This document shows, piece after piece, positions 1 to 8,443 of a DNA stretch of 64,000 bases (positions are counted from its first letter, which is position 1; each line of letters begins with the position of its first letter). Below the pieces are notes generated by a model, which worked only from the letters and a program-made list of their open reading frames with translations, ran no database searches and was not told the origin of the DNA. Origin of the DNA: Candidatus Mycobacterium wuenschmannii (GTDB taxonomy: Bacteria; Actinomycetota; Actinomycetes; Mycobacteriales; Mycobacteriaceae). Position numbers and translations under genes: made by a program. The stretch covers positions 62,001 to 126,000 of the forward strand of contig NZ_CP126981.1 of assembly GCF_030252325.1 (NCBI RefSeq), read 5' to 3'.

Positions 1-123
1 GCCGTTGTCGGCCGCGGCCGACCGTCGACGGAACATCTCACGCACCATCGACTTGAGCGGCAGCGCCGCCAATTCGTCCACAGTCTCGATCGACTGCAGC
101 GGTATCGCCATCCCCGACTTCAT
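1..123 (-). CDS. Hypothetical protein, N-terminal fragment (cut by window edge)
   Basis: Only the first 41 codons lie in the window. The reading begins MKSGMAIPLQSIETVDELAA and runs off the left edge without a stop. A purine-rich GAGGGG stretch sits about 11 nt before the ATG, which is a plausible ribosome site. The visible part has no signal peptide or membrane segment and no motif I recognise, so no function is offered. It diverges from the SDR gene that starts at 247. Confidence is limited by the short length. Confidence 0.5.
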   Translation of the reverse strand, partial: MKSGMAIPLQSIETVDELAALPLKSMVREMFRRRSAAADNG

Positions 124-246
124 AGGTCTACGCGTTCCCCTCGAATGCGAAAACCCCCAACCTGTGACTCATAGTACGTGGCTTGGGGCCGGATGTCGTA
201 TCGGTCAATTGGCGGATAGGCATGTTCGACGCCGTAGTCTTCCTTC

Positions 247-1665
247 GTGAATGCGATCGACCCGGGCAAGCTTGCTACCTGCCTACAGGTCCTGGCCGAC
301 ATCGAGGCGTTGCCGCCCGAGCACCCCGACGCGGTCGCGGTGCGTCGCGCAACGGCGCGCATCTTCAAATCGGTTCGCAAGGCCCGCCGAACCGCCAAGC
401 GCGACGCGGTAGCCGCCGCGGACCGTGCCGTCATCGCCGCCACGGCCACCGGCGCCCCCGGCCGTATCGACGACGAGACCGCGGGTCTGCCGCTGGTGTC
501 CACCGCGGTCGGCGCGAGCGCGGGAACGCTGCTCCGCTCACGTGCCTGCTACATCTGCAAGCAACACCACACTGTGGTCGACGCGTTCTACCACCAGCTC
601 TGTCCGGAGTGCGCCGCGCTGAATCGCGCCAAGCGCGACGCTTGCACCGACCTCACCGGTCGGCGAGCCCTACTCACCGGCGGTCGCGCCAAGATCGGCA
701 TGTACATCGCGCTGCGACTCCTTCGCGACGGCGCTCACACGACCATCACCACCCGCTTCCCGAATGACGCGGTGCGCCGCTTCGCGACGATGCCCGACAG
801 CGGCGACTGGCTGCACCGGCTACGGGTGGTCGGCATCGATCTGCGCGACCCCGCTCAGGTCGTCGCGCTCGCGGACACGGTTGCCGCGCAAGGGCCGTTG
901 GACATCCTGATCAACAACGCCGCCCAGACCGTGCGTCGCGCACCGGGCTCCTACGCGGCGCTCGTCGACGCCGAGCGCGCCCCGGCGTCCGAACTCGTCG
1001 ACGTCCTCACCTTCGATCGGGTCAGCGACGCCCACCCGGCGGCCTTGGCCGGAAGTCTCGCTGAGCACCAAACCCCGCACGCCATAACAGAACTCGCGCT
1101 CACCGCCCGCAGCGCGTCACCGGAGCGAATAGCCGCGGGGGTCGCGATCGACGCGGGCGGCCTGTTGCCCGACACCGCGTCGGTCAACAGCTGGACTCAA
1201 CGCGTGCACGAGGTCGACGCGATGGAACTGCTCGAGGTCCAACTGTGCAACCAGACCGCGCCGTTCATTCTGGTGAGCCGCCTGCGACCGGCGATGGCCG
1301 CGTCGCCCGCTCGCCGGACGTACGTCGTGAATGTGTCGGCAATGGAGGGGCAGTTCGGTCGCAAGTACAAGGGCCCCGGCCACCCGCACACCAACATGGC
1401 GAAGGCCGCGCTGAACATGCTGACTCGCACCAGCGCCGGCGAAATGCTCGAGCAGGACGGCATTCTCATGACCGCCGTCGACACCGGCTGGATCACCGAC
1501 GAGCGTCCGCATCCGACCAAACTGCGACTGGCCGACGAGGGCTTTCACGCCCCGCTCGATCTCGTCGATGGCGCGGCCCGGGTCTACGACCCGATCGTCC
1601 GCGGTGAGGCGGGGGAAGACCTTTACGGCTGCTTCCTCAAGGATTACTCCCCGAGCAGCTGGTAG
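247..1665 (+). CDS. Short-chain dehydrogenase/reductase with N-terminal zinc-ribbon-like segment
   Basis: The protein has 472 aa, against about 250-280 aa for a usual SDR. Residues 1-95 are Ala/Arg-rich. Around residues 100-125 are two cysteine pairs, CYIC and CPEC, spaced like a zinc ribbon or treble clef. A Rossmann domain follows, with cofactor loop TGGRAKIG and the NNA motif (LINNAAQ). At the usual YxxxK active site the sequence reads TNMAK, so the lysine is present but the tyrosine is replaced by threonine. An oxidoreductase using NAD(P) is implied by the fold, but catalysis by the classical mechanism is doubtful. The start is GTG at 247. The gene converges with the universal stress protein gene, only 5 bp apart. 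Confidence 0.8.
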   Translation: MNAIDPGKLATCLQVLADIEALPPEHPDAVAVRRATARIFKSVRKARRTAKRDAVAAADRAVIAATATGAPGRIDDETAGLPLVSTAVGASAGTLLRSRACYICKQHHTVVDAFYHQLCPECAALNRAKRDACTDLTGRRALLTGGRAKIGMYIALRLLRDGAHTTITTRFPNDAVRRFATMPDSGDWLHRLRVVGIDLRDPAQVVALADTVAAQGPLDILINNAAQTVRRAPGSYAALVDAERAPASELVDVLTFDRVSDAHPAALAGSLAEHQTPHAITELALTARSASPERIAAGVAIDAGGLLPDTASVNSWTQRVHEVDAMELLEVQLCNQTAPFILVSRLRPAMAASPARRTYVVNVSAMEGQFGRKYKGPGHPHTNMAKAALNMLTRTSAGEMLEQDGILMTAVDTGWITDERPHPTKLRLADEGFHAPLDLVDGAARVYDPIVRGEAGEDLYGCFLKDYSPSSW

Positions 1666-1676
1666 CTCAGCTACTC
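1653..1676. terminator. Possible bidirectional terminator hairpin
   Basis: GAGCAGCT (1653-1660) and AGCTACTC (1669-1676) form an 8-bp stem with one mismatch and an 8-nt loop. It spans the stop codons of the converging SDR and universal stress protein genes. There is no T-tract, as is common in mycobacteria, so termination is an inference. Confidence 0.3.
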
Positions 1677-2156
1677 GATGGTGTGGACGATGAGGATGTC
1701 CACCTTGGCCTTGCGCGCGACGGTATCGGGCACGGAACCCAGCAGCCGGCCGGCAACGGTACCCAATCCCAGGTTGCCGACGACGAGCAAATCTGCCTTC
1801 ACGTCATCGGCCAACTTCAGCAGCGCGTTGACCGGTGCGCCGGTGACCGCTTCCTCTTTGATGTCCTTTGCTCCCGCCGACTTTGCACGGTCGCGGGCAT
1901 CCTGAAGAATCGCGTACACCGAGGCGCTGCCGTGCACCCTGTACGCGTCGCCGCCGAGACTGTCGGCGGCTTTACCATCGCTGACGCGGTCGGGGGAGGG
2001 CGCCCGTGACCAGCCGCCTTTCTCCGAGGTGTCGTTGTGTGCGCTCGCGATGACCAACTTCGCGCCTTCTTGCGCCGCGATCGCCGCAGCGCGATCGACC
2101 GCACGGAACGACGACTCCGAGCCGTCCGTTCCGACGACGATTGTCCGATAGCTCAT
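1671..2156 (-). CDS. Universal stress protein (UspA family, Rv1636-like)
   Basis: Single-domain cytoplasmic Usp protein of 161 aa. The N-terminus reads VVGTDGSESSFRAVDRAA, and the C-terminal nucleotide-binding loop has the pattern G-2x-G-9x-G (VVGNLGLGTVAGRLLGS). Both ends match, from memory, the M. tuberculosis protein Rv1636, a Usp reported to bind cAMP as well as ATP. It carries an insert of roughly 15 residues around positions 45-65 (Ser/Asp/Gly-rich) compared with my recollection of Rv1636. The likely role is binding nucleotide and modulating stress or signalling responses, not catalysis. It stands alone, converging with the SDR gene and separated from the next minus-strand gene upstream by about 90 bp. 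Confidence 0.92.
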   Translation of the reverse strand: MSYRTIVVGTDGSESSFRAVDRAAAIAAQEGAKLVIASAHNDTSEKGGWSRAPSPDRVSDGKAADSLGGDAYRVHGSASVYAILQDARDRAKSAGAKDIKEEAVTGAPVNALLKLADDVKADLLVVGNLGLGTVAGRLLGSVPDTVARKAKVDILIVHTIE

Positions 2157-2246
2157 CGAGCCTCCATCAGCCGGTCAACGAGGACACCAAGACCCTAGCG
2201 GCCCAGCTCCCGGTTCGCGGCCGGTTAGGCCCGCAACATGCCAGCC

Positions 2247-2609
2247 CTATACGCGCTTCATCTGGGTCTTGAGGTGGACGCCGTTGCTCCAGTCCATACC
2301 GCCGGCGAGGGTGTTCTCGTCAAACCAGACGTGGTCGCCGCTCGAGGTGGGCCCACTCCACACGGCGCCCTCCGGGTGAAGGTCGGCGGCCCAGTTGCTG
2401 CCTTGCATGTGTACGCAGCCGTCGCCGCAGGGCGAGAGGTGCATGGTGGTGGTGTTGCCGACTCGGGCTTGGCCGGGGTCGCTGGTTTCGGTCACGGTTC
2501 CGACGTAGTTCCCGTCGGGCGGCGGCGCGGCGGACGCTGGCGTTGCCAGGCCGATCGCCGCACCGACGAGGATGGCGCCCAGCGCCATCACACGGTTGAT
2601 ACAGGTCAT
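2247..2609 (-). CDS. Small secreted protein of unknown function
   Basis: 120 aa from the chosen start. The frame is open further upstream, but the ATG at 2609 has an AGGAG site 6 nt before it and is followed directly by a Sec signal peptide (MTCINRVMALGAILVGAAIG, with likely cleavage after PASA). The mature part is about 95 aa, with a Cys pair in CGDGC and aromatic, Gly-rich beta-type sequence (NYVGTVTET, HVWFDENTLAGGMDW). It resembles the many small exported mycobacterial proteins of unknown role; I do not recognise a family. It is followed upstream by the Cdh gene in the same orientation, about 120 bp away, so cotranscription is possible but not shown. Confidence 0.8.
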   Translation of the reverse strand: MTCINRVMALGAILVGAAIGLATPASAAPPPDGNYVGTVTETSDPGQARVGNTTTMHLSPCGDGCVHMQGSNWAADLHPEGAVWSGPTSSGDHVWFDENTLAGGMDWSNGVHLKTQMKRV

Positions 2610-2729
2610 TTCCATCTCCTCGCGTCGCCCCTGAGACTGCCTCCGGGCTCTGGTCACCGACGCTATGGCGGGGAATCCGCCAGGCGATACAGGGTTTTCC
2701 CTTGCTCTGACGAGTGACGCCTACTTGCT

Positions 2730-3566
2730 TTACCCGCGGTACATGAGGTTCTCGACGTAGTCGATACCGAATGGGGCGTGGCTGCTGAGCGCCTTATCGC
2801 TGTTGAGGATGTAGAAGCCGCTTCCCGGTTTGGTGTGGTCGACCTGAACGACGGCGATGATCTGGTCGGCCATCGCGCCATCGCTCTTGGCGACGTAGTT
2901 ACGCACTTCGGTGAATAGCTGATGGTCGAGCGAGCCCAATTGCAGCCAGCGATAGAGCCTGTTGTCGAGTGTCACCGTGTGCTTCGACCAGTCGGACGCG
3001 GTAGTCGCGGGTTTTGTCGTCTTCAGTGCGGCGGTGAGTTCTTTGCGGATCTTGTTGTCGAATTTCGTGACGTGGATATGCAGTTGCGGGATTTTGTGGG
3101 TATTGCCGGAATTAATGGCCAGCACCCAGTCCTGCCCGGCCAAGTGGCTATCTGAGTCGTTGGCCCACTTTCCGGCCCACGGCCAGAGGTTCAACATCTG
3201 GTCGGGCGCCCACGACTTGTGGCATTCGATTCCGGTCGCCCGAATGAGCGGCAGGATCAACCAATCCCAGGCGCCGAATCCGGGACCGCCGGTGTGTACC
3301 GCGTAGCCGTCCTTGCGTTCCGGATTCTTGGGATTGGTGGGGAATTCGACCTTCTTGTTGGACCCGGGTGCCTGCGGGGTGGCGTCTTTGACGTCCTTCC
3401 ACAACGACACATCGTCGTTGTCGCTTCCGCAGTTGCCGCCCGCCGGGTCGGCGAAAGCAGGCCATATTCCGGTTCCCGCAAGAGCCGCGCTGGCGCCCAC
3501 GGCGGCGGACGTCGCTATGAAAAGGCGGCGACTGACGCCCTGATTGGTCGAACTCTCTTGCGCCAT
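2730..3566 (-). CDS. cdh: CDP-diacylglycerol pyrophosphatase (Cdh), exported
   Basis: 278 aa. It hydrolyses CDP-diacylglycerol to CMP and phosphatidate in phospholipid metabolism. The N-terminus carries a twin-arginine-like signal (SRRLFIATSAAVGASAALAG), so the enzyme probably acts outside the membrane. The family signature is the HIT-like stretch NSGNTHKIPQLHIHV, with histidines in HIHV, and the partner segment GWAPD-like SWAPDQMLNLWPWAG. M. tuberculosis Rv2289 is the homologue I recall. An in-frame ATG lies six codons upstream at 3584, but the ATG at 3566 has GGAGGG six bases before it and is preferred. No break is seen. Confidence 0.88.
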   Translation of the reverse strand: MAQESSTNQGVSRRLFIATSAAVGASAALAGTGIWPAFADPAGGNCGSDNDDVSLWKDVKDATPQAPGSNKKVEFPTNPKNPERKDGYAVHTGGPGFGAWDWLILPLIRATGIECHKSWAPDQMLNLWPWAGKWANDSDSHLAGQDWVLAINSGNTHKIPQLHIHVTKFDNKIRKELTAALKTTKPATTASDWSKHTVTLDNRLYRWLQLGSLDHQLFTEVRNYVAKSDGAMADQIIAVVQVDHTKPGSGFYILNSDKALSSHAPFGIDYVENLMYRG

Positions 3567-3779
3567 TGGCCGCCCTCCGCTCATTCGGTCTGCGAGTGCG
3601 AGGAGCCTAACGGCAGGTCAGCACGTGTCGGGACAAAATGCCAAAGTCAATTAGACATAAATTCAATAGACCGTCACGTCGGCACATGAGATCAATGTGA
3701 AATAGTCAGGTGCAACATAGGAATATGCGGTGGGCACTTATCCACACTCGCGGCGGCGTGACTGCCTAAACTGGCAGAC

Positions 3780-4016
3780 GTGACATCAACTCGCACCCTG
3801 CGGACGGCATTCGCCGCGCTACCGCTGGTCGTCGGTGTCTGGCTCGGGCAAGGTTACGTTGCCTCAGCGGACCCGCCCTACGAAGACTGCAGCCAGGCCC
3901 GCGCCGACGGCCGGTCGAGCATCCCGTACACCGACCCGGCCTACAACCCGGACCTCGATCTGGACGGCGATGGTCTCGCCTGCGAACCCTCGAAGGCGCA
4001 TCGATCCAGGCGGTAA
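3780..4016 (+). CDS. Small secreted excalibur-domain protein
   Basis: 78 aa, starting at GTG. A signal peptide covers about residues 1-30 (TLRTAFAALPLVVGVWLG, cleavage near ASA). The mature part is almost only an excalibur calcium-binding motif: a first Cys in YEDCSQARADG, then PYTDPAYNPDLDLDGDGLAC, with the DxDxDGxxC signature of this extracellular module. The domain is often attached to nucleases or surface proteins; here it stands alone. It is divergent from the Cdh gene across a 213-bp spacer and converges with the amidase gene 6 bp downstream. The role is probably extracellular, with calcium binding predicted from the motif only. Confidence 0.85.
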   Translation: MTSTRTLRTAFAALPLVVGVWLGQGYVASADPPYEDCSQARADGRSSIPYTDPAYNPDLDLDGDGLACEPSKAHRSRR

Positions 4017-4022
4017 CCGCGT

Positions 4023-4739
4023 CTAATTACCGGCTTCGATGGCGGCGACCCGCGCGATCGCATCAGGTCCGCAAATGCGCTCGAGATTGACCCCGCCGCC
4101 GGCGAGCAGGGCGTCGATTCGTCGTTTCAGGTCCCCGGATGACAAGTGCGCATACAGGTTCGCGCCCGGGCACGAGGTCTGAGCGAAATCCCGATGGCCG
4201 GCCAGCGTATCGGTCTTGACATGAAAATTCTGAGCCGCCCAAGCGAATGCCAGAGCGGCTCCGTGCAGTTGTTCCTCCGGCACGCTTTCCCGGTCGAAGT
4301 CTCCTTCGCACAGAACCAGGAAGTGCCCGGTGGTGTCGTAGTCGGTCGCGGTGTCGCCCACCAACTCCGTGCTGCGAAGCTCGTAGAGATTTCCTCTACG
4401 GTCGACGGCGAGGTGGTACGCGATGTCGATCCAGCCCTTGTCCAGGTGATAGCGCTGATCTTTGCGCAGACGTTCCGGCGCATGTCGGTTGTCGCCGAGC
4501 ACCACCGCCTCGTGGTGCAGGGTCATCCGGGTGATGGTGTGCCGCTTACCGCCGGGACGGGCGGGCAATGCCCCCCAAGCCTCGCGACACAGCAAGGTGG
4601 CTGCTGCGGCGCTGGTCAGGCGGGTCGCGATCGTCGGTGCCGGTGAAACCGCGCACCCGCCGATCGTCGACACCAGAGCCGTCCCGCCCGCCAGCCGGAG
4701 CAATTGACGGCGGCTGACCACGTCACGGAGCACATCCAT
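4023..4739 (-). CDS. Peptidoglycan-recognition-type N-acetylmuramoyl-L-alanine amidase, probable Tat lipoprotein
   Basis: 238 aa. The enzyme is predicted to cleave the bond between N-acetylmuramic acid and the stem peptide in peptidoglycan. The leader contains SRRQLLRLAGGTALVSTIGG followed by Cys, which fits a twin-arginine signal ending in a lipobox cysteine. The amidase_2/PGRP domain covers about residues 50-215: CREAWGA at its start, metal ligands in TLHHEAV, GHRDF and TSCPG, and the core AYHLAVDRRG. All expected zinc-binding positions are visible. Mycobacterial genomes hold several such enzymes, and the exact orthologue is uncertain. Its upstream neighbour in the same orientation is an unknown gene 25 bp away. 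Confidence 0.87.
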   Translation of the reverse strand: MDVLRDVVSRRQLLRLAGGTALVSTIGGCAVSPAPTIATRLTSAAAATLLCREAWGALPARPGGKRHTITRMTLHHEAVVLGDNRHAPERLRKDQRYHLDKGWIDIAYHLAVDRRGNLYELRSTELVGDTATDYDTTGHFLVLCEGDFDRESVPEEQLHGAALAFAWAAQNFHVKTDTLAGHRDFAQTSCPGANLYAHLSSGDLKRRIDALLAGGGVNLERICGPDAIARVAAIEAGN

Positions 4740-4764
4740 GCGCTCACGCTAACGCGTGAGCCGG

Positions 4765-5229
4765 TCAGCTTCCGGTGACGATCCGCTGCTCGACGTAGCG
4801 GCCGGTGACGACGTTGGCCGTGGCCTGGCTCTCCATCCGCTGAGCATCCCGCTTGATCCGCCGGTTCAGGATTCGGTCGTCGCGGCGGGTCAAGGTGGCT
4901 CCGCGCTTACTCAGCAGGTCCAATTGCTTCCAGCTGAGGCCGTCGAGGTCGCCGACGGAATCGTGCGTGGCGACCACGACGGCGCCATAAAGCAGCGGCA
5001 CCGTCTTCGCGGTGAAGTCCGTGGTTGCCAGGAGCATTTCGGTGGCATTGCGATTGATCTTTCGTCGGCACCGACGCGTCGAAGGGGTGAACCAGAAATC
5101 GAACTGCCGATCCGCACTCGTCAGACTTTCCAGCCCATAATCGTGGACCAGCGCGACGATATCGGCGTTGCTGTAGGCACGAGTTTCGTAGACGACGCCA
5201 TCCGGATTGAAGTAGAGGATCGTGTTCAT
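4765..5229 (-). CDS. Hypothetical protein, 154 aa
   Basis: Start chosen at ATG 5229, which has AAAGGACA upstream with good spacing; the frame is open another 26 codons but those codons lack a ribosome site. The protein begins MNTILYFNPDGVVYETRAYS and is soluble, with no signal or membrane helix, and has a basic C-terminal half (RRDDRILNRRIKRDAQRM). I do not recognise the family. Its promoter region is shared with the divergent heme oxygenase gene and includes the palindrome at 5312-5333, which lies 83 bp upstream of this start. Confidence 0.72.
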   Translation of the reverse strand: MNTILYFNPDGVVYETRAYSNADIVALVHDYGLESLTSADRQFDFWFTPSTRRCRRKINRNATEMLLATTDFTAKTVPLLYGAVVVATHDSVGDLDGLSWKQLDLLSKRGATLTRRDDRILNRRIKRDAQRMESQATANVVTGRYVEQRIVTGS

Positions 5230-5311
5230 GTCGCTTGTCCTTTTCGGTACTGGGCTGGACTGCCTCAACGTGTGCAACGGATAATCACACGCATGTAATT
5301 CCCACAATCAC

Positions 5312-5333
5312 GTTAGGGCTAAACATCCCTAAC
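5312..5333. promoter_or_regulatory. Palindrome, possible iron-box-like operator
   Basis: GTTAGGG at 5312-5318 and CCCTAAC at 5327-5333 are perfect 7-bp inverted arms around an 8-bp centre (ctaaacat). The outer TTAGG/CCTAA pattern resembles an IdeR iron box, but the arms are one base further apart than in the 19-bp consensus. It lies between the divergent unknown gene (start 5229) and the heme oxygenase gene (start 5522). The regulator is not known. Confidence 0.4.
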
Positions 5334-5521
5334 GAAAAAGACACGATTCTGATCTTGAAAGGGTCGTTGCGGGTGGCATTGCGCGCGGCGACAGTCGGCA
5401 CATTGGCGCGTAAAACACCTGCCCTGACCAGTGAACCGCGGGTGGATGTCTGACAGACTGTCGGCATCGGCCCCATATCCCTCTGTCCGTCACCGTGAGC
5501 CTCGACACATGGAGCACGTTG

Positions 5522-6184
5522 GTGAATGCTGCTGCTGTTCCCGAAGCCGGGTCGCAGTTGTCCGTTGCGATGCGAACCGCCTCCCAGCAAGAGCACGACG
5601 CCGCAGAGAAGACGCCGTTCATCACCGAACTGCTCCAAGGTGGCCTCCGGCAGGACGCCTACACGGCCTACCTCACTCGGCTGCGCACGATTTACGCCGC
5701 ACTCGAAGAGGCGGTGCGCGGCCAGCGCAACGACCCTGTCATTGCCGCGGTATATGACCCTGCGCTCGAGCGTCTCGACGCGATCGACGCCGATCTCGAA
5801 TGCTGGGCCAACGGCTCACGGGTGGCGGCCGATTCGTCCGCGGCCGAGTCATATCGGCGGCGACTGGAAAGCCTCGACAGTGGTGTCGCGCTGTTGGCCC
5901 ACCACTACACGCGCTATTTGGGCGACCTATCCGGCGGTCAGGCAATCGGCCGCACCCTCGATCGAATTTTCAATCTCGGCGGAGTCGGCCTCGCGTTCTA
6001 CGCGTTTCCTGTTCAGCCCAAGCGTTACAAGGATGGCTATCGTGCACGCCTCGACGCCCTCACTCTTCAGTCCGAGCAGGTCGAGATCTTGCTGAGCGAG
6101 GTCAAGTGCGCTTTCCGGCTCAATCAGGCGTTGCTCGACGAACTCGGCACCGACTTCGGCGTGAGTGGTTCGCGTGATCGGTGA
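5522..6184 (+). CDS. bphO: Heme oxygenase (biliverdin-producing), BphO
   Basis: 220 aa. It opens heme to biliverdin, iron and CO; biliverdin is the chromophore of the bacteriophytochrome encoded next. The proximal ligand is His25 in QQEHDAAEKTPF, and the distal helix carries the glycine-rich LGDLSGGQAIGRT motif. The length fits the HO family. An upstream GTG at 5495 is in frame, but the GTG at 5522 has GGAG seven bases before it and is preferred. The 3' end overlaps the phytochrome gene by 20 bp, so the two are translationally coupled and should be made together. Its iron-releasing reaction makes the nearby iron-box-like palindrome worth attention, though that link is inference. Confidence 0.92.
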   Translation: MNAAAVPEAGSQLSVAMRTASQQEHDAAEKTPFITELLQGGLRQDAYTAYLTRLRTIYAALEEAVRGQRNDPVIAAVYDPALERLDAIDADLECWANGSRVAADSSAAESYRRRLESLDSGVALLAHHYTRYLGDLSGGQAIGRTLDRIFNLGGVGLAFYAFPVQPKRYKDGYRARLDALTLQSEQVEILLSEVKCAFRLNQALLDELGTDFGVSGSRDR

Positions 6185-8441
6185 GTCATCGACGCCCGAC
6201 GGTCGCCCGGCCGACGAGTTCGTCCCCGTCGGCACGCCCATCGACCTGGAAAACTGTGCTCGCGAACCGATCCACATCCCCGGCAGTATCCAGCCGCGCG
6301 GTGCGCTGGCGGTGGTCCGGGAGCCGTCCTTCGAGATCCGTCAGGTCAGCGCCAATGTCCCCGAACTCCTCGGACGATCCGTCGACGACGTGCTGGGACG
6401 ACACCTCTCCGCACTGATCGGCGTCGACCAAGCGGCGCGCATCGAGCAGGCGGCCTCGGCCTTCGGGGAGCTGCGCGAACGCAACCCGCTCGAATGCCAG
6501 ATCGAGGTCGCCGGAGAGCTGCGCGCATTCGACGCCATCCTGCGGCGTGAGCCCGGCGGCGTGCTGCTCGTCGAACTCGAAATCGCCTACGGCGAGCGGC
6601 CTTTCTCCTTCCCCAACACCTACCAGGCGGTCCGCGGTTCGGTGGAGGAGCTGAACCAGGCCTCGACGCTCACCGATCTGTTCAACATCAGCGCGCGTGC
6701 CGTGCGTGACCTGACCGGCTTCGACCGCGTCATGGTGTACCGCTACGACGACCACTACAACGGGGAGGTCGTTGCCGAAGCCAAGCGCGACGACCTGAAT
6801 TCGTTTCTCGGCCTGCACTATCCGTCGACCGACATCCCCGCTCAAGCGCGCGCGCTGTACGAGAAGAACTGGATCCGGCTCATCTCGGACGTGAACTACA
6901 CGCCGACACCGCTGGTGCCGACCGTCGACCCGGACACCGGGACGCCGCGTGATCTGACCTACGCCACACTGCGCAGCGTCTCACCCATCCACGTCGAGTA
7001 CCTGCAGAACATGGGCGTGCACGCGTCGATGTCGATCTCGCTGCTGCGACGCGGGCGCCTGTGGGGACTCATCGCCTGTCACCACTACGCCGGCCCGCAC
7101 CTGCCGCCGTTCGGCACCCGCGCGGCCGCGGAGTTCCTCGGCTCGACCCTGTCCCTGCGACTGGTAGACCAGTTCGAGGACGACCAGCTACACAAGCGTC
7201 TGGCGTCGCAGGCCGTGCTGGCCAAGCTCACCGCCGCGACCCTGGGCGAGGACGAATCGATTGCGTCGGCGCTGCTGGGCGCGCCCGACCTGCTCGACTT
7301 GGTGCCCGCCGACGGTGTCGTCGTCGAGATCGACGGCGAAACCGAGGTGCGCGGATCGGTCCCGCCGCCCGACGTCGTATCCGAGGTAGCTACGTGGGCG
7401 CGCGGCGCCGGCGACGAGATCGCCAGCACCGAGCACCTGTCCCGTGACATTCCCGCTCTGAACCTCGACCCGCAGGTGGCCGCCGGGGCGTTCGCCCTCA
7501 ATCTGCCGGACGGCCAGTACGCCATCTGGTTTCGCCGTGAGGTGCAGCGGTCGGTTGATTGGGGCGGCGACCCGCACAACAAGGCGATCGCGGTCAGCGA
7601 GGGCGATGAAATCCGGCTGAGCCCACGCAAGTCGTTCGATCGGTGGCGCGAGATCGTGCGGGAGCGCAGCGACCCCTGGACGTCGAGCCAGATCGAGTCG
7701 GCCGAGGCGCTTCGTCGCCACCTGGTCGAGTCGTTGTATCGCCGCACCCGCAGCGCGCTGCGGATGGCCGAGACCATGCAGCTCAGCCTGCTGCCGGATT
7801 CGATTCCGACTCTGGACAATTGGGAGCTCTCGGCGCACTACGAGCCGGCGGCGGGCGGCCGCGTGGGCGGCGACTGGTACGACGCGTTCGAGCTGCGCGA
7901 CGGCCGGCTGGTGGTGGTGCTGGGTGATGTTGCGGGACATGGCATTACCGCCGCGGGGACAATGGCGCAGCTGCGCAATGCGCTACGCGCGCAACTGTTC
8001 GTCGGCACCAGCCCTGCGGAAGCGCTCAACGAGCTGAACGAATTCTGCGAGCACATGATGCCGCGGGCGTTCGCCACGGTGGTCGTCGCGCGGATCGACC
8101 TCATGACCGGCGAGGTGGAAGCCGCATGCGCCGGGCATTTGATCCCATACCTGACGAATGCGGAGACGGCTTTCCAAGCGCCGATTCAGCTTTCGCCGCC
8201 CATCGGTCTCAAGCGCGTGACTTACGCGCCGAGCGCTTTCACGATCGAGCCCGGACACCGGATGGTGATGTACTCCGACGGCTTGGTGGAGCGGCGCGGC
8301 GAGGCGATCGACGACGGCATCAACCGGCTTCGCGAGACGCTGATGCGTCCCGGTGATGCGCCGGCGTCGCGGATTCGTGAGGTGATGGAGTGGGGCGATG
8401 CGCACGACGACGTTACGATCGTCACCCTTCGACGTCCCTGA
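6165..8441 (+). CDS. bphP: Bacteriophytochrome with SpoIIE/PP2C-type phosphatase output domain
   Basis: 758 aa. Domain order: PAS_2 (about 25-130), GAF (about 150-315), PHY (about 330-510), then a SpoIIE/PP2C-type serine phosphatase (about 560-755). The biliverdin-attaching cysteine is Cys31 in ENCAREPIHIPGSIQPRG. The GAF domain has the HYPSTDIPAQAR signature, and the PHY tongue has the SPRKSF (PRxSF-type) motif. The output domain contains GGRVGGDWYDAF, LGDVAGHG and AHDDVTIV, the metal-binding parts of PP2C/SpoIIE enzymes. No histidine kinase domain is present. Red/far-red light would therefore control dephosphorylation of a partner, by family analogy an anti-sigma-factor antagonist. GTG at 6165 or GTG at 6174 may be the start. 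Neither a kinase nor an STAS partner is visible nearby. Confidence 0.93.
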   Translation: MVRVIGESSTPDGRPADEFVPVGTPIDLENCAREPIHIPGSIQPRGALAVVREPSFEIRQVSANVPELLGRSVDDVLGRHLSALIGVDQAARIEQAASAFGELRERNPLECQIEVAGELRAFDAILRREPGGVLLVELEIAYGERPFSFPNTYQAVRGSVEELNQASTLTDLFNISARAVRDLTGFDRVMVYRYDDHYNGEVVAEAKRDDLNSFLGLHYPSTDIPAQARALYEKNWIRLISDVNYTPTPLVPTVDPDTGTPRDLTYATLRSVSPIHVEYLQNMGVHASMSISLLRRGRLWGLIACHHYAGPHLPPFGTRAAAEFLGSTLSLRLVDQFEDDQLHKRLASQAVLAKLTAATLGEDESIASALLGAPDLLDLVPADGVVVEIDGETEVRGSVPPPDVVSEVATWARGAGDEIASTEHLSRDIPALNLDPQVAAGAFALNLPDGQYAIWFRREVQRSVDWGGDPHNKAIAVSEGDEIRLSPRKSFDRWREIVRERSDPWTSSQIESAEALRRHLVESLYRRTRSALRMAETMQLSLLPDSIPTLDNWELSAHYEPAAGGRVGGDWYDAFELRDGRLVVVLGDVAGHGITAAGTMAQLRNALRAQLFVGTSPAEALNELNEFCEHMMPRAFATVVVARIDLMTGEVEAACAGHLIPYLTNAETAFQAPIQLSPPIGLKRVTYAPSAFTIEPGHRMVMYSDGLVERRGEAIDDGINRLRETLMRPGDAPASRIREVMEWGDAHDDVTIVTLRRP

Positions 8442-8443
8442 CC

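Noticed and set aside
120..503. 127-aa minus-strand frame near the start
   Set aside because: Antisense to the SDR gene and inconsistent in composition; the partial gene at 1-123 uses another frame.
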